Source: Streptococcus taonis (GTDB lineage Bacteria > Bacillota > Bacilli > Lactobacillales > Streptococcaceae). From it: a stretch of DNA of 64,000 bases. A model generated the notes under the pieces. It did no database searches and was not told the origin of the DNA. It was given only the letters and a program-made list of their open reading frames with translations. This document shows, one piece after another, positions 9,182-19,508 of the stretch (position 1 is its first letter; each line of letters begins with the position of its first letter). The DNA is taken from positions 49,646-113,645 of the forward strand of contig NZ_JARZZP010000007.1 in the NCBI RefSeq assembly GCF_029948085.1, given 5' to 3'. The position numbers were made by a program, and so were the translations under genes.

Positions 9182-9720
9182 TGAAAATCGTATCAGGTAT
9201 CTACGGAGGGCGTCCTTTAAAGACGCTGGACGGTAAAACAACTCGACCTACTTCAGATAAGGTAAGGGGCGCTATTTTTAATATGATTGGTCCCTACTTT
9301 GAAGGTGGGCGAGTGCTAGATCTTTATGCTGGCAGTGGTGGTCTATCCATCGAAGCAGTCTCAAGAGGGATGTCCAGTGCCGTTCTGGTCGAGAAGGATC
9401 GCCGAGCCCAGAATATAGTCGCAGAAAATATTCGGATGACCAAGGAAACCTCTAAATTTCAATTATTGAAAATGGAATCCAGTCGCGCATTGGAGCAAGT
9501 GGATGGTGTCTTTGATCTTATTTTCTTGGACCCTCCATATGCAAAAGAACAAATCGTGTCAGATATTGAAAAAATGGCGGAGAGAAATCTTTTTTCAGAG
9601 GATGTCATGGTGGTTTGCGAAACAGATAAATCAGTAGAACTTCCAGAAGAAATCGCCTGTTTGGGTATCTGGAAGGAAAAAATATATGGAATTAGTAAGG
9701 TGACGGTTTATGTCAGATAA
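9181..9720 (+). CDS. rsmD: 16S rRNA (guanine-966 N2)-methyltransferase RsmD
   Basis: This 179-residue Rossmann methyltransferase has the SAM loop [15 protein letters not shown] and the N-MTase catalytic motif FLDPPY. It carries the N-terminal [15 protein letters not shown] signature of RsmD, which methylates G966 of 16S rRNA. It overlaps coaD by 11 bp, a gene pair conserved in Firmicutes. Confidence 0.94.
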   Translation: MKIVSGIYGGRPLKTLDGKTTRPTSDKVRGAIFNMIGPYFEGGRVLDLYAGSGGLSIEAVSRGMSSAVLVEKDRRAQNIVAENIRMTKETSKFQLLKMESSRALEQVDGVFDLIFLDPPYAKEQIVSDIEKMAERNLFSEDVMVVCETDKSVELPEEIACLGIWKEKIYGISKVTVYVR

Positions 9721-10198
9721 GATTGGGCTATTTACAGGTTCCTTTGATCCGATGACCAATGGACATTTGGATCTCATTGAGCGTGCAAGTAAGCTCTTTG
9801 ATCAATTGTATGTGGGAATTTTTTATAATCCACACAAAATGGGATTTTTACCGATAGAGAGTCGAAAGAAGACTGTTGAAAAAGCAGTGGGACATCTCAA
9901 AAATGTGGAAGTGATAGCTTCTCACGATGAATTAGTCGTTGATGTTGCTAGAAGATTAGGTGCAGAGGTCTTGGTGCGTGGCTTGCGTAATGCAACAGAT
10001 CTTCAGTATGAAGCTAGTTTTGATTTTTACAACCATCAACTAGCAGGAGAAATGGAGACAATCTACCTTCACAGTCGGCCGGAGCATGTTTACATCAGCT
10101 CTTCGGCTGTGAGAGAACTATTGAAATTTGGTCAAGATATCAGCGGGTATGTACCAAATGCTGTCCTAGAGGAGTTAAACAATGAAGAAAAAAACTAG
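9710..10198 (+). CDS. coaD: Phosphopantetheine adenylyltransferase
   Basis: The 162-residue nucleotidyltransferase has [17 protein letters not shown] (T/HxGH motif NGHL) and the C-terminal ISSSAVREL signature. It catalyses the fourth step of CoA synthesis (4'-phosphopantetheine to dephospho-CoA). It is coupled to rsmD upstream and overlaps sepM by 17 bp downstream. Confidence 0.95.
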   Translation: MSDKIGLFTGSFDPMTNGHLDLIERASKLFDQLYVGIFYNPHKMGFLPIESRKKTVEKAVGHLKNVEVIASHDELVVDVARRLGAEVLVRGLRNATDLQYEASFDFYNHQLAGEMETIYLHSRPEHVYISSSAVRELLKFGQDISGYVPNAVLEELNNEEKN

Positions 10199-11219
10199 AT
10201 GGCCCTTATATCTCATTATTGGGCTCATTATCACTTTTATCGCTTTTACAGTGCCCCTGCCTTATTATATCGAGGTACCAGGAACTTCTGAAGATATTCG
10301 AAAGGTCTTACAAGTTAATAACCAACCTGACCAAGAGGAAGGTTCCTACCAATTTGTGACGGTTGGAGTTAAGCACGCTAGAATGGTTGACTTAGTCTAT
10401 GCCTGGCTAACACCTTTCACCGACATACATAGTGCCAAAGAGATGACGGGTGGTTCATCAGATGCGGAATTTATGCGAATCAACCAGTTTTACATGGAAA
10501 CTTCGCAAAACATGGCCAAATATCAAGGTCTGAAGACGGCGGGTAAGGAAATAGAGCTCAAATATCTGGGTGTCTATGTTTTGACTGTAACAGATAACTC
10601 GACTTTCAAAGGGGTTCTCAATATTGCTGACACCGTAACAGCGGTGAATGATAAAACTTTTGAGAGCTCCAAGGAGATGGTGGACTACGTTAATTCTCAG
10701 ACTCTAGGTGATCAGGTGAAGGTTACTTATGAGGAGGATGGAAAAGTCAAAACTGCCGAAGGAAAGATCATTACTCTAGAAAATGGGAAGAATGGTATCG
10801 GAATCGGTTTGATTGACCGTACTGAAGTATCTAGTGATGTACCAATCAAGTTTTCAACTGCTGGCATTGGTGGTCCTAGTGCTGGGATGATGTTTAGTTT
10901 ATCCATCTACACGCAAATTGCAGACCCTACTCTTCGAAATGGACGGATTATTGCCGGTACAGGAAGTATCGATAGAGATGGTAACGTAGGTGACATTGGC
11001 GGAATTGATAAAAAAGTGGTTGCCGCAGCTAAAAAGGGAGCTACTGTATTCTTTGCTCCTAACAATCCAGTAACTGAGGAAGCTAAAAAGGCAAATCCAA
11101 ATGCCAAGAGTAACTATGACACAGCTCTAGAAGCAGCTCAAATGATTAAAACAGACATGAAAATCGTTCCAGTCAAAACGCTTCAAGATGCGATTGACTA
11201 TTTAAAAAACAATCCCTAA
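10182..11219 (+). CDS. sepM: SepM-like membrane-anchored PDZ/Lon-type serine protease
   Basis: The 345-residue protein has one N-terminal membrane anchor ([19 protein letters not shown]), a PDZ domain (~residues 125-200, [17 protein letters not shown]) and a Lon S16 domain. The catalytic Ser lies in GGPSAGMMF (S233) and the Lys in GGIDKKV (K277). The S. mutans orthologue SepM trims the competence peptide outside the cell. Whether it does so here is inference. A basic N-terminus (MKKKTRW) precedes the anchor, so the protease faces out. Confidence 0.88.
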   Translation: MKKKTRWPLYLIIGLIITFIAFTVPLPYYIEVPGTSEDIRKVLQVNNQPDQEEGSYQFVTVGVKHARMVDLVYAWLTPFTDIHSAKEMTGGSSDAEFMRINQFYMETSQNMAKYQGLKTAGKEIELKYLGVYVLTVTDNSTFKGVLNIADTVTAVNDKTFESSKEMVDYVNSQTLGDQVKVTYEEDGKVKTAEGKIITLENGKNGIGIGLIDRTEVSSDVPIKFSTAGIGGPSAGMMFSLSIYTQIADPTLRNGRIIAGTGSIDRDGNVGDIGGIDKKVVAAAKKGATVFFAPNNPVTEEAKKANPNAKSNYDTALEAAQMIKTDMKIVPVKTLQDAIDYLKNNP

Positions 11220-11260
11220 ACAGTAGGCGAATCCCTAAACTAGCGTAGAAAAAAAGAAGA

Positions 11261-11276
11261 TGGTATAATAGGCAAA
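11261..11276 (+). promoter_or_regulatory. Extended -10 promoter immediately before the DUF1146 gene (leaderless)
   Basis: TGGTATAAT (11261-11269) ends 7 nt before the ATG at 11276. It is the third case in this region of the same TGnTATAAT-to-ATG spacing without an SD. Confidence 0.65.
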
Positions 11277-11506
11277 TGATTCAATTGTTTTTTACCCTTA
11301 GTAGTCATATGTTTTTTGTCTACCTAGTCTTTCAACTCTTGAAAGATTTGGTCAGATGGGATCAAATTTTGAAGGTGACAAAGGATAATGCGAAGAAGGT
11401 TCGACTCTTGGTAGTATTGTGTAGTATCGGTTTAGGATATCTGATTAGTTCCTTTTTCCTAAATCTCTACCAACTTTGGCAAGAAGCAGTTAGAACACTA
11501 TTCTAA
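11276..11506 (+). CDS. DUF1146 family small membrane protein (YwzB-like)
   Basis: The 76-residue protein has two hydrophobic segments ([21 protein letters not shown] and [19 protein letters not shown]) flanking a basic loop with [12 protein letters not shown]. It fits DUF1146/YwzB, whose gene usually precedes murA in Firmicutes, as here (26 bp gap). Molecular function is unknown; the fixed linkage suggests a role at the cell-envelope synthesis machinery. Confidence 0.8.
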   Translation: MIQLFFTLSSHMFFVYLVFQLLKDLVRWDQILKVTKDNAKKVRLLVVLCSIGLGYLISSFFLNLYQLWQEAVRTLF

Positions 11507-11531
11507 AATTGTAAGTGAAGGAAAATACTCT

Positions 11532-12818
11532 ATGGAAAAAATTGTAGTTCAAGGTGGCGATAATCGTTTGGTTGGAAGTGTCACCATCGAGGGCGCAAAA
11601 AATGCAGTGTTGCCACTGCTTGCAGCAACTATTTTAGCAAGTGAAGGAAAAACAGTCTTAAAAAATGTTCCTATTTTATCGGATGTTTTTACCATGAATC
11701 AGGTGGTTCGTGGATTAAATGCGAAAGTAGACTTTGATCAAGAAGCACATATTGTTGAAGTTGATGCGACTGGAGATATCACAGAAGAAGCCCCCTATAA
11801 GTATGTCAGCAAGATGCGTGCTTCTATTGTAGTATTGGGGCCAATCTTGGCTCGTGTGGGACATGCTAAAGTTTCGATGCCAGGTGGCTGTACTATCGGT
11901 AGTCGTCCGATAGACCTTCACCTAAAAGGACTCGAAGCAATGGGGGCTGAGATCACCCAAACGGCTGGTTATATTGAAGCTAAGGCAGAACGCTTGCACG
12001 GAGCTCACATTTACATGGACTTCCCTAGTGTTGGAGCTACTCAAAACTTGATGATGGCAGCAACTCTTGCTAACGGCGTAACTGTCATTGAAAATGCTGC
12101 GCGTGAACCTGAGATTGTCGACTTGGCTGTTCTCCTAAATAAAATGGGTGCCAAAGTCAAGGGGGCAGGAACAGAAACTATTACCATTACTGGTGTTGAA
12201 CAACTACACGGCGCAACCCACAATGTTGTGCAAGACCGTATTGAAGCAGGAACCTTCATGGTAGCAGCTGCCATTACAGGTGGAGATGTCTTGATTCTGG
12301 ATGCTATCTGGGAACATAATCGCCCCTTGATTGCTAAATTACAGGAAATGGGTGTTGAAGTCATCGATGAGGACGAAGGAATTCGTATTCGTTCTCAACG
12401 TGAAAAATTAAAGGCTGTTCACGTTAAGACACTTCCACATCCAGGATTTCCGACAGATATGCAAGCGCAGTTCACTGCTCTAATGACCGTTGCTCAAGGT
12501 GAGTCAACTATGGTAGAGACTGTATTTGAGAATCGTTTTCAACATTTAGAGGAAATGCGTCGTATGGGCTTGCACTCTGAAATCATCCGTGATACAGCCC
12601 GTATCGTCGGAGGACAGCCTCTCCAAGGTGCAGAAGTTCTATCGACAGACTTACGTGCCAGTGCAGCCTTGATTTTGACAGGCTTGGTAGCTGAAGGCGA
12701 AACAGTTGTAGGAAAGCTTGTCCATTTAGATAGAGGTTATTACCGTTTTCATGAAAAATTAGCCCAGTTAGGAGCTAAGATTGAACGGGTAAGTGTGGAA
12801 GCTGATGAAGATGAATAA
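11532..12818 (+). CDS. murA: UDP-N-acetylglucosamine 1-carboxyvinyltransferase
   Basis: This 428-residue EPSP-synthase-type enzyme has the catalytic Cys in [15 protein letters not shown] (C120), which is the fosfomycin target, and the substrate motifs EGAKNA and [11 protein letters not shown]. It commits UDP-GlcNAc to peptidoglycan synthesis. Streptococci have two paralogues (murA and murZ naming varies). The neighbours epuA and endA point to the copy in the pneumococcal endA region. Confidence 0.94.
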   Translation: MEKIVVQGGDNRLVGSVTIEGAKNAVLPLLAATILASEGKTVLKNVPILSDVFTMNQVVRGLNAKVDFDQEAHIVEVDATGDITEEAPYKYVSKMRASIVVLGPILARVGHAKVSMPGGCTIGSRPIDLHLKGLEAMGAEITQTAGYIEAKAERLHGAHIYMDFPSVGATQNLMMAATLANGVTVIENAAREPEIVDLAVLLNKMGAKVKGAGTETITITGVEQLHGATHNVVQDRIEAGTFMVAAAITGGDVLILDAIWEHNRPLIAKLQEMGVEVIDEDEGIRIRSQREKLKAVHVKTLPHPGFPTDMQAQFTALMTVAQGESTMVETVFENRFQHLEEMRRMGLHSEIIRDTARIVGGQPLQGAEVLSTDLRASAALILTGLVAEGETVVGKLVHLDRGYYRFHEKLAQLGAKIERVSVEADEDE

Positions 12819-12999
12819 ACGATCCAAATATGTCTTACGTCGCTTTATCCTAGTAATTGTAGTACTACTATTAGGATTCTTAGCTCTTGCTATTGGTTTG
12901 ATGATTGGCTATGGTATTCTAGGAAAAGGTCAAGATCCTTGGGCTATTTTAGCACCAGCAAAATGGCAAGAACTCATCGCAAAATTTACAGGAAAATAG
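12811..12999 (+). CDS. epuA: EpuA family small membrane protein
   Basis: About 62 residues: a basic N-terminus ([12 protein letters not shown]), one long membrane segment and the C-terminal motif [22 protein letters not shown]. This is the EpuA family, often listed as an RNA-polymerase-beta-associated domain and found between murA and endA in pneumococcus. A GTG (12793) and an ATG (12805) lie upstream in frame. The ATG at 12811 was chosen because GGAAG sits 9 nt before it and because MNKRSK is the family N-terminus. It overlaps the murA end by 8 bp. Confidence 0.85.
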   Translation: MNKRSKYVLRRFILVIVVLLLGFLALAIGLMIGYGILGKGQDPWAILAPAKWQELIAKFTGK

Positions 13000-13019
13000 A
13001 CTGGGAGACCAGTCTTTTT
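12999..13019 (+). terminator. Terminator after epuA
   Basis: GACTGG-GAGA-CCAGTC-TTTTT begins at the last base of the epuA stop codon. It would partly isolate endA from murA-epuA. Confidence 0.85.
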
Positions 13020-13035
13020 CTAGGAAGTGAATGTA

Positions 13036-13193
13036 ATACTCAATGAAAATCAAAGAGCAAACTAGGAAGCTAGCCGCAGGCTGCTCAAAACACAGTTTTG
13101 AGGTTGTGGATAGAACTGACGAAGTCAGCTCAAAGCACTGCTTTGAGGTTGCAGATGGACGCTGACGTGGTTTGAAGAGATTTTCGAAGAGTA
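13036..13193 (-). repeat. BOX element (reverse orientation)
   Basis: About 158 bp runs from ATACTCAATGAAAATC to GAAGAGTAC. Read on the minus strand it is boxA-type (CGTCAGCGTCC...), boxB-type stem segments (CAACCTCAAA, TTTTGAG) and boxC (CTAGCTTCCTAGTTTGC). BOX elements are dispersed repeats of S. pneumoniae and S. mitis, probably non-autonomous mobile units. This copy lies between the epuA terminator and endA and has two boxB-like stems. Confidence 0.9.
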
Positions 13194-13205
13194 CAAGGAG
13201 AAAAT

Positions 13206-14036
13206 ATGAATAAAAAAACAAGGCAGGCCCTAATTGGCCTCTTGCTCTTTTTGCTCTTGTCAGCAGGAAGCTACTATATTAAACAAATGCAGTCTTCCAA
13301 CACTGCACCACAAACACAAGCAAAACAAAAATCACAATCGTCGGATACTCCAAGTAAAGAACTGGCTGAAAGTGTCCTAACAGATTCGGTTAAAAAACAA
13401 ATCAAGGGTACTCTAGAGTGGAATAGCGCAGGAGCCTTTATCGTCAATAACAATAAAACCAATCTGGATGCTAAGGTTTCAAGCAAACCCTATGCAGATA
13501 ACAAGACAAAAACTGTAGGAGGAGAGACAGTTCCCACAGTAGCGAATGCGATCATGTCAAAAGCAACAAGGCAGTACAAGGACCGTGAAGAAACTGGCAA
13601 TGGTTCAACATCTTGGACGCCTGCGGGTTGGCATCAGGTTAAGAATCTAAAAGGAAGCTATAACCATGCGGTCGATAGAGGACACTTGTTAGGCTATGCC
13701 TTGATAGGTGGTTTAGATGGCTTCGATGCTTCTACCAGCAATCCTAAAAATATTGCCGTACAGACAGCTTGGGCCAACCAAGCGCGTGCAGAAGATTCCA
13801 CAGGCCAAAACTACTATGAGAGTTTGGTTCGAAAAGCCCTAGATCAGAATAAACGAGTGCGTTACCGTGTGACGTTGCTCTATGCGTCTGAGGAAGACTT
13901 GGTGCCGTCTGCATCGCAGATTGAAGCTAAGTCCTCTGATGGAGAATTGGAGTTTAATGTCGTTATTCCAAATGTCCAAAAGGGAATTCAGTTAGATTAC
14001 CGAACAGGTGAGGTCACAGTCACAAAAAACAACTAA
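13206..14036 (+). CDS. endA: DNA-entry nuclease EndA (DNA/RNA non-specific endonuclease)
   Basis: The 276-residue protein has an uncleaved N-terminal membrane anchor ([17 protein letters not shown]) and a beta-beta-alpha-Me nuclease domain with DRGHLLGY. Its His is residue 160, the same number as the catalytic His reported for pneumococcal EndA. The following [14 protein letters not shown] supplies the Asn-type metal ligand. EndA degrades the non-transforming strand during competence and also extracellular DNA traps. A BOX element sits directly upstream, so its transcription depends on read-through or a promoter in that repeat. Confidence 0.94.
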   Translation: MNKKTRQALIGLLLFLLLSAGSYYIKQMQSSNTAPQTQAKQKSQSSDTPSKELAESVLTDSVKKQIKGTLEWNSAGAFIVNNNKTNLDAKVSSKPYADNKTKTVGGETVPTVANAIMSKATRQYKDREETGNGSTSWTPAGWHQVKNLKGSYNHAVDRGHLLGYALIGGLDGFDASTSNPKNIAVQTAWANQARAEDSTGQNYYESLVRKALDQNKRVRYRVTLLYASEEDLVPSASQIEAKSSDGELEFNVVIPNVQKGIQLDYRTGEVTVTKNN

Positions 14037-14044
14037 TTGATCAA

Positions 14045-14076
14045 GAGGTTGAGGGAAAATCCCAACCTCGTTTTTT
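14045..14076 (+). terminator. Terminator after endA
   Basis: The GAGGTTG...GGGAAAATCCC...AACCTC hairpin is followed by GTTTTTT. Confidence 0.88.
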
Positions 14077-14113
14077 ATTAGTCATGAACTGTTGACACGA
14101 TTGGTTGTTTTTT

Positions 14114-14140
14114 GCTCTTCTGATTTTAAAGAGCTTTTTT
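14114..14140 (+). terminator. Second terminator-like hairpin in the endA-CBS gene gap
   Basis: GCTCTT pairs with AAGAGC across an 8-9 nt loop and is followed by TTTTTT. No gene lies between this and the endA terminator. The rest of the gap to 14288 holds only the promoter of the next gene (TGGTATAAT near 14252). Confidence 0.6.
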
Positions 14141-14288
14141 GAAAATTTACAAGGCTTGAACTAGGGCGTCGGGACTGGGATTGCAGTTCTCTATTCAGCG
14201 ACCCTTTATCATAGAAATTGAAAATTAATGTGTAGAAATTGGAAAATATGGTATAATAGTTTCAATTATACTTTTTAGGAGAAGGAAA

Positions 14289-15620
14289 ATGGAAGACCCG
14301 AGCAGTCAGGATTTGTTACTGCAATTTGTTTTATTAGTTGTTTTGACCTTTTTAAATGCCTTTTTCTCTGCAACAGAAATGGCCATGGTTTCACTTAGTC
14401 GTTCACGTGTTGAGCAAAAAGCTGAGGAGGGAGATAAACGCTATATCCGTTTACTAAAGGTACTTGAAAACCCGAATCACTTTTTATCAACCATTCAAGT
14501 TGGTATCACCTTAATTACGATCTTGTCAGGGGCTAAACTAGCAGATTCACTTGGAGAGTTGATCGCCTCTTGGATGGGAAATAGCGAGACTGCCTATGCG
14601 GTAGCTAGCTTCTTATCATTAGCTTTCTTGACCTATATTTCTATTGTTTTTGGCGAACTTTATCCTAAGCGAATTGCTCTAAATCTTAAGGATGCCTTGG
14701 CTATCCGAACAGTACCGTTTATTATTGCTCTTGGTAAGATTGTGAGTCCCTTCGTTTGGATGCTCTCGGCGTCAACTAATCTCTTGAGTCAATTGACACC
14801 GATGACATTTGACGATGCAGATGAAAAAATGACTCGTGATGAGATTGAGTACATGTTGTCTAAGAGTGAAGAAACCTTGGATGCTGATGAAATTGAAATG
14901 TTACAAGGGATTTTCTCGCTAGACGAGCTCATGGCACGTGAAGTCATGGTTCCTCGAACCGATGCTTTCATGGTAGATATTCAAGATGACACTCAAACCA
15001 TTATCCAAAGTATCTTGAAACAAAACTTTTCTCGTATTCCTGTTTATGATGGAGATAAGGATAATGTTATTGGATTGATTCATACTAAGAGTCTTCTTAA
15101 AGAAGCCTTTGCCAGCGGTTTTGACAATATTGTCTGGAAGCGAATCTTACAAGATCCACTCTTTGTACCTGAGACCATTTTTGTGGATGATTTATTAAAA
15201 GAGTTTAGAAATACCCAAAGACAGATGGCTATCCTACTAGATGAGTATGGAGGGATGGCTGGTCTAGTTACGTTGGAGGATCTCCTTGAGGAGATTGTTG
15301 GTGAGATTGATGATGAAACTGACCGAGCTGAAGTCTATGTTCACACTATTGGTGAGAATACCTATATTGTTCAAGGTACGATGAACTTGAACGACTTCAA
15401 TAGTTATTTCGATGTTGAACTTGAAAGTGACGATGTAGATACGATTGCTGGTTACTATTTGACTGGCGTGGGAACTATTCCAACATCAGAAAAACTTAGC
15501 TATGAGTTAGAAAGTAGCAATAAGCATATCACTCTAACCAATGATAAAGTCAAAAATGGACGTGTAACCAAGCTTAAGGTTCAAATCCAAGCACTCGAAT
15601 CAGAAGAAGAAACAGAATAA
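14289..15620 (+). CDS. CNNM/CorC-HlyC family transporter-like protein with CBS domains
   Basis: The 443-residue protein has an N-terminal DUF21/CNNM membrane domain (residues ~1-190, [20 protein letters not shown]), a CBS pair (~210-335, including [12 protein letters not shown] and [19 protein letters not shown]) and a C-terminal CorC_HlyC domain (~350-430). Relatives such as B. subtilis MpfA (YhdP) export Mg2+. The older name 'hemolysin' is not supported by the sequence. It is single-gene, with an extended -10 (TGGTATAAT) upstream. Confidence 0.88.
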   Translation: MEDPSSQDLLLQFVLLVVLTFLNAFFSATEMAMVSLSRSRVEQKAEEGDKRYIRLLKVLENPNHFLSTIQVGITLITILSGAKLADSLGELIASWMGNSETAYAVASFLSLAFLTYISIVFGELYPKRIALNLKDALAIRTVPFIIALGKIVSPFVWMLSASTNLLSQLTPMTFDDADEKMTRDEIEYMLSKSEETLDADEIEMLQGIFSLDELMAREVMVPRTDAFMVDIQDDTQTIIQSILKQNFSRIPVYDGDKDNVIGLIHTKSLLKEAFASGFDNIVWKRILQDPLFVPETIFVDDLLKEFRNTQRQMAILLDEYGGMAGLVTLEDLLEEIVGEIDDETDRAEVYVHTIGENTYIVQGTMNLNDFNSYFDVELESDDVDTIAGYYLTGVGTIPTSEKLSYELESSNKHITLTNDKVKNGRVTKLKVQIQALESEEETE

Positions 15621-15623
15621 AAC

Positions 15624-15658
15624 AAAAGCTTTATCAGAGTAGAACTGATAAAGCTTTT
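15624..15658. terminator. Bidirectional terminator after the CBS-domain gene
   Basis: AAAAGCTTTATCAG pairs perfectly with CTGATAAAGCTTTT (14 bp) around a 7-nt loop. T-rich flanks occur on both strands. Confidence 0.88.
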
Positions 15659-15666
15659 CTAGTAGT

Positions 15667-15693
15667 AAAAAAGAAAAGACCCCTGTAGGAGCC
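15667..15693 (-). terminator. Terminator of tRNA-Cys
   Basis: On the minus strand GGCTCC-TACA-GGGGTC forms a 6-bp stem (two G-U pairs) followed by TTTTCTTTTTT, just 3' of the tRNA. Confidence 0.7.
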
Positions 15694-15706
15694 TTTGATA
15701 ATATAG

Positions 15707-15777
15707 AGGCGGTAGACGGATTTGAACCGACGATCAAGCTTTTGCAGAGCCGTGCCTTACCACTTGGCTATACCGCC
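15707..15777 (-). tRNA. tRNA-Cys (GCA)
   Basis: The minus strand reads GGCGGTA ... TACCGCC plus discriminator T, a perfect 7-bp acceptor stem. It has a D arm (AGCCAAGTGGTAAGGC), an anticodon loop CTGCAAA with anticodon GCA, and a T arm with GGTTCAAATCC. The length is 71 nt. CCA is not encoded. Confidence 0.97.
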
Positions 15778-15966
15778 TTAACTTTTATTATTATACCTTT
15801 TAAATTAAATCTCGTCAATAGTTTCTTTTCTGAAAATGTAAGTTATCCTGCTTTCCTGATTTAAAAAGGCATGCGACAAAATATTCTGAAAATTCGTTTA
15901 CTTTTGAAAGGGATTATGGTATAATTAACAGTATCTCATTAATTTTAATAGAGGAGTTAACTAAAC

Positions 15967-17946
15967 ATGAAAAAAGGTCGGATTTTTGCGGTAGCAGGGG
16001 TTGCCCTACTTGCAACAGGCGTTCTCGCAGCTTGTGGTTCTTCAAAATCATCAAATGCTGAAGCACCAAAAGCATATGGTTATGTATACACTGCTGATCC
16101 AGAAACATTGGACTACCTTATCTCTGGTAAACAAAGTACAAAAGTTGCCACTTCAAACGGTATCGATGGACTCTTTACGAATGATAAGTATGGTAACCTT
16201 ACTCCTGCAGTCGCTGAAGATTGGTCAGTATCTCAAGATGGTTTAACATACACGTATAAAATTCGTAAAGGTGTAAAATGGTTCACATCTGATGGTGAAG
16301 AATATGCAGAAGTAACTGCAAATGACTTTGTTACAGGTTTGAAACACGCAGCCGACAATAAATCAGCCGCCCTTTACCTAGCACAAAATTCTGTTAAAGG
16401 ATTGGCTGACTACTTGTCAGGAAACAACACAGACTTCTCTGCAGTAGGTGTTAAAGCAGTCGATGATTACACTCTTCAATATACATTGAACCAACCAGAA
16501 CCATACTGGAACTCTAAACTGTCTTACGGAATTTTTTGGCCTTTGAACGCAGAGTTTGAAAAATCAAAAGGAAAAGACTTTGGTAAGGCGACAGATCCAA
16601 CATCATTGCTTTACAATGGTCCGTTCTTGCTTAAAGGATTGACAGCTAAGTCTTCTATCGAGTTTGCGAAGAATGAACAGTATTGGGATAAAGACAATGT
16701 TCATATTGATACTGTAACGCTTGCTTATTATGATGGTTCGGACCAAGAATCAATCGAGCGTAACTTTACAAGTGGTGCATACAGCTATGCCCGTCTCTTC
16801 CCTACTAGCTCGAACTATTCTAAGGTAGCAGAAACATATAAAGATAATATCTACTATAACCCACAAGGTTCTGGTGTTGCTGGTTTGGGTGTCAATATTG
16901 ATCGCCAAAGCTATAAGTATACTTCAAAAACAACTGACGAAGAAAAAACTTCTACTAAGAAAGCCCTTCTTAATAAAGATTTCCGTCAAGCTTTGAACTT
17001 TGCATTTGATCGCACTGCATATTCGGCTCAGATTAATGGTAAAGATGGAGCAGCACTTGCTGTTCGTAACCTCTTCGTAAAACCAGAATTTGTTTCAGCA
17101 GGTGAAAAAACATTTGGTGACTTGGTCACTGAGAAAGTTGTTTCTTATGGTGATGAGTGGAAAGATGTAAACTTTGCAGATGCTCAAGATGGACTTTACA
17201 ATGCAGACAAAGCGAAAGCAGAATTAGCTAAAGCTAAAAAAGACCTTGAAGCAGATGGCGTAAAATTCCCAATCCACTTGGATATTCCAGTTGACCAAAC
17301 TGCTAAGAACTACATTGCGCGTATTCAGTCCTTCAAACAATCTGTTGAGACCGCTTTGGGTACAGATAATGTAGTTATCGATATCCAACAAATCACTACG
17401 GATGAATTACACAATATCACATACTACGCTGCTAGTGCGGCAGCAGAAGATTGGGACCTTTCAGGTGCTGTTGGATGGAATCCAGACTATGATGATCCAT
17501 CAACTTACCTTGATATCTTGAAATCAACTAATAGTGAAACAACTAAGACCTACATGGGCTATGATAATCCATCAAATCCAGCGGTTGCTCAAGTTGGTTT
17601 GAAAGATTACGACAAATTAGTTGATGATGCAGCTAGTGAAACAAGTGATCTTAACAAACGTTATGAGAAATATGCAGCAGCTCAAGCTTGGTTGACAGAT
17701 AGCTCACTCTTCCTTCCAGCTATGTCGTCTACTGGTGCTGCTCCAGTTATTTCACGCGTAGTACCATTCTCAGAATCTTATACTCAATCAGGTGATAAAG
17801 GCTCAGATATTTACTTCAAATATCTTCAATTGCAAGCTAACACTGTAACAACCAAAGAGTACAAAGAAGCTCGTGAAAAATGGCTCAAAGAAAAAGCTGA
17901 ATCAAACAAAAAAGCTCAAAAAGAGTTAGCGAGTCATGTGAAATAA
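15967..17946 (+). CDS. amiA: Oligopeptide ABC transporter substrate-binding lipoprotein AmiA
   Basis: The 659-residue SBP_bac_5 protein has lipobox VLAAC (C23) and the family segments YVYTADPETLDYLI and GLTYTYKIRKGVKWFTSDG. It binds oligopeptides outside the cell and delivers them to AmiCDEF. The Ami system also carries signalling peptides and affects competence in pneumococcus. The promoter is an extended -10 (TGGTATAAT near 15921). A hairpin after the stop separates it from amiC, consistent with higher binding-protein expression. AliA/AliB are close paralogues, but the downstream genes identify AmiA. Confidence 0.93.
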   Translation: MKKGRIFAVAGVALLATGVLAACGSSKSSNAEAPKAYGYVYTADPETLDYLISGKQSTKVATSNGIDGLFTNDKYGNLTPAVAEDWSVSQDGLTYTYKIRKGVKWFTSDGEEYAEVTANDFVTGLKHAADNKSAALYLAQNSVKGLADYLSGNNTDFSAVGVKAVDDYTLQYTLNQPEPYWNSKLSYGIFWPLNAEFEKSKGKDFGKATDPTSLLYNGPFLLKGLTAKSSIEFAKNEQYWDKDNVHIDTVTLAYYDGSDQESIERNFTSGAYSYARLFPTSSNYSKVAETYKDNIYYNPQGSGVAGLGVNIDRQSYKYTSKTTDEEKTSTKKALLNKDFRQALNFAFDRTAYSAQINGKDGAALAVRNLFVKPEFVSAGEKTFGDLVTEKVVSYGDEWKDVNFADAQDGLYNADKAKAELAKAKKDLEADGVKFPIHLDIPVDQTAKNYIARIQSFKQSVETALGTDNVVIDIQQITTDELHNITYYAASAAAEDWDLSGAVGWNPDYDDPSTYLDILKSTNSETTKTYMGYDNPSNPAVAQVGLKDYDKLVDDAASETSDLNKRYEKYAAAQAWLTDSSLFLPAMSSTGAAPVISRVVPFSESYTQSGDKGSDIYFKYLQLQANTVTTKEYKEAREKWLKEKAESNKKAQKELASHVK

Positions 17947-17958
17947 ATAATGCTCATC

Positions 17959-17992
17959 AGAACTTTCTCTCCTAAAGGAGAAGGTTCTTTTG
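17959..17992 (+). terminator. Attenuating hairpin between amiA and amiC
   Basis: AGAACTTTCTCTCC pairs with GGAGAAGGTTCT (small bulge), followed by TTTTGGG. It probably lets only part of the transcription proceed into the transporter genes. Confidence 0.75.
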
Positions 17993-18011
17993 GGATTTTA
18001 AAGGAAATAAT

Positions 18012-19508
18012 ATGAAAAAATATGTTTTTATGCGTATCTTGCGGTCGTTGGTTTCTATTTTCTTAGTAACGACCTTGATTTACACAATCATCTATACGAT
18101 GGTTCCACGGAAGTTGATCTTCAAACAAGATACTAACTACAATAAAATTGCGACAACGGCTGATAAACGAGATAACTATGAAAATACTGTCTTTGAGCGT
18201 ATGGGTTATATCGAATATTACGATACGAAAGAGTTGCAGGAAAAAGCTAGTAGCATTGACTCTTCTGTTACAGTAGATGCAAATGATACAAATAAAGCAA
18301 TCTATGAAAAATATATCCAACAACTTGGGAATGGTTGGACTCTAGGTGAGTTTACAGAGAGTGGACAATTCTACGCTACACGTGAAATTCCTATTTTTGA
18401 GCGTGTGTTCAAATTCTATGCAAACTTGCTTGATATTGACCATACAAACAAGATCCAAGACCCTGAGAATCCTAACTTAGAGCGTTATTTGCGCTTTGAG
18501 AATGACCCTGCTATCGGTTGGTCTCTTGTGGGTTCAGGTACTAAACACAAATACCTCTTATACTTCAATAGTCAGTTCCCATTTGTTCACCAAAACTTTG
18601 TCAACTTGAATCTAGGAGATTCTTATCCAACTTATGCCAATACTCCTGTTCTTCAAGTTATTACACAAGGACAAGGACAAACGAAGACTTCTGAAGTTCA
18701 ATTCCCAACTGGTAAGAAAACATCATCAGTTAACATTTACTCAAGAACTTATAAATCTCCGAGTCAAGCTGATGCTCGTGAAGTAGCGAACTACGGTAAA
18801 GATGATCCATATACAGCTACTGAAAGCAACTATCAGTACCCATCTATGATTGCAAGTTCTGCTATCACTGGTTTGATTGGTCTTGCGATTTCATATGCGA
18901 TTGCGATTCCTCTTGGTTCAGCAATGGCTCGTTTCAAAAACACTTGGATCGATAGTTTCGCTACAGGGACTCTAACGTTCTTGTTGGCTCTTCCAACGAT
19001 TGCCCTAGTCTATATTATTCGTTTGATTGGTTCTTCAATCGGCTTCCCAGACTCATTCCCAATCTTGGGTGCTGGTGATTGGCGTTCTTATGTCCTTCCA
19101 GCAGTGATTCTAGGCTTGCTAGGAGCACCTACTATGGCAATTTGGATTCGCCGTTATATGATTGACTTGCAATCACAAGATTTCGTTCGTTTTGCTCGTG
19201 CTAAAGGTTTGTCTGAGAAAGAGATTTCTGATAAGCACATCTTTAAAAATGCTATGGTACCACTCGTTTCTGGTATCCCAGGTTCTATCATTGGTGTTAT
19301 TGGTGGAGCAACTCTTACTGAAACAGTCTTCGCCTTCCCAGGTATGGGTAAAATGTTGATCGACTCTGTAAAGGCTTCAAACAATAATATGGTAGTTGGT
19401 CTCGTCTTTATCTTCACTTGTGTTTCAATCTTCTCAAACCTTATTGGAGATATTTGGATGACCATTATTGACCCACGTATTAAATTGACAGAGAAAGGAG
19501 GCAAATAA
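18012..19508 (+). CDS. amiC: Oligopeptide ABC transporter permease AmiC
   Basis: The 498-residue permease has an N-terminal membrane segment, a large extracytoplasmic insert (residues ~35-275) characteristic of AmiC, and then the BPD_transp_1 domain with an EAA-type loop ([20 protein letters not shown]). Length matches pneumococcal AmiC. Its stop TAA at 19506-19508 shares its last base with the amiD start ATG (19508). Confidence 0.94.
   Translation: MKKYVFMRILRSLVSIFLVTTLIYTIIYTMVPRKLIFKQDTNYNKIATTADKRDNYENTVFERMGYIEYYDTKELQEKASSIDSSVTVDANDTNKAIYEKYIQQLGNGWTLGEFTESGQFYATREIPIFERVFKFYANLLDIDHTNKIQDPENPNLERYLRFENDPAIGWSLVGSGTKHKYLLYFNSQFPFVHQNFVNLNLGDSYPTYANTPVLQVITQGQGQTKTSEVQFPTGKKTSSVNIYSRTYKSPSQADAREVANYGKDDPYTATESNYQYPSMIASSAITGLIGLAISYAIAIPLGSAMARFKNTWIDSFATGTLTFLLALPTIALVYIIRLIGSSIGFPDSFPILGAGDWRSYVLPAVILGLLGAPTMAIWIRRYMIDLQSQDFVRFARAKGLSEKEISDKHIFKNAMVPLVSGIPGSIIGVIGGATLTETVFAFPGMGKMLIDSVKASNNNMVVGLVFIFTCVSIFSNLIGDIWMTIIDPRIKLTEKGGK

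Noticed and set aside
14289..15620. Annotation as a hemolysin
   Set aside because: The DUF21-CBS-CorC_HlyC layout is that of ion transport proteins. Nothing in the sequence supports a toxin.
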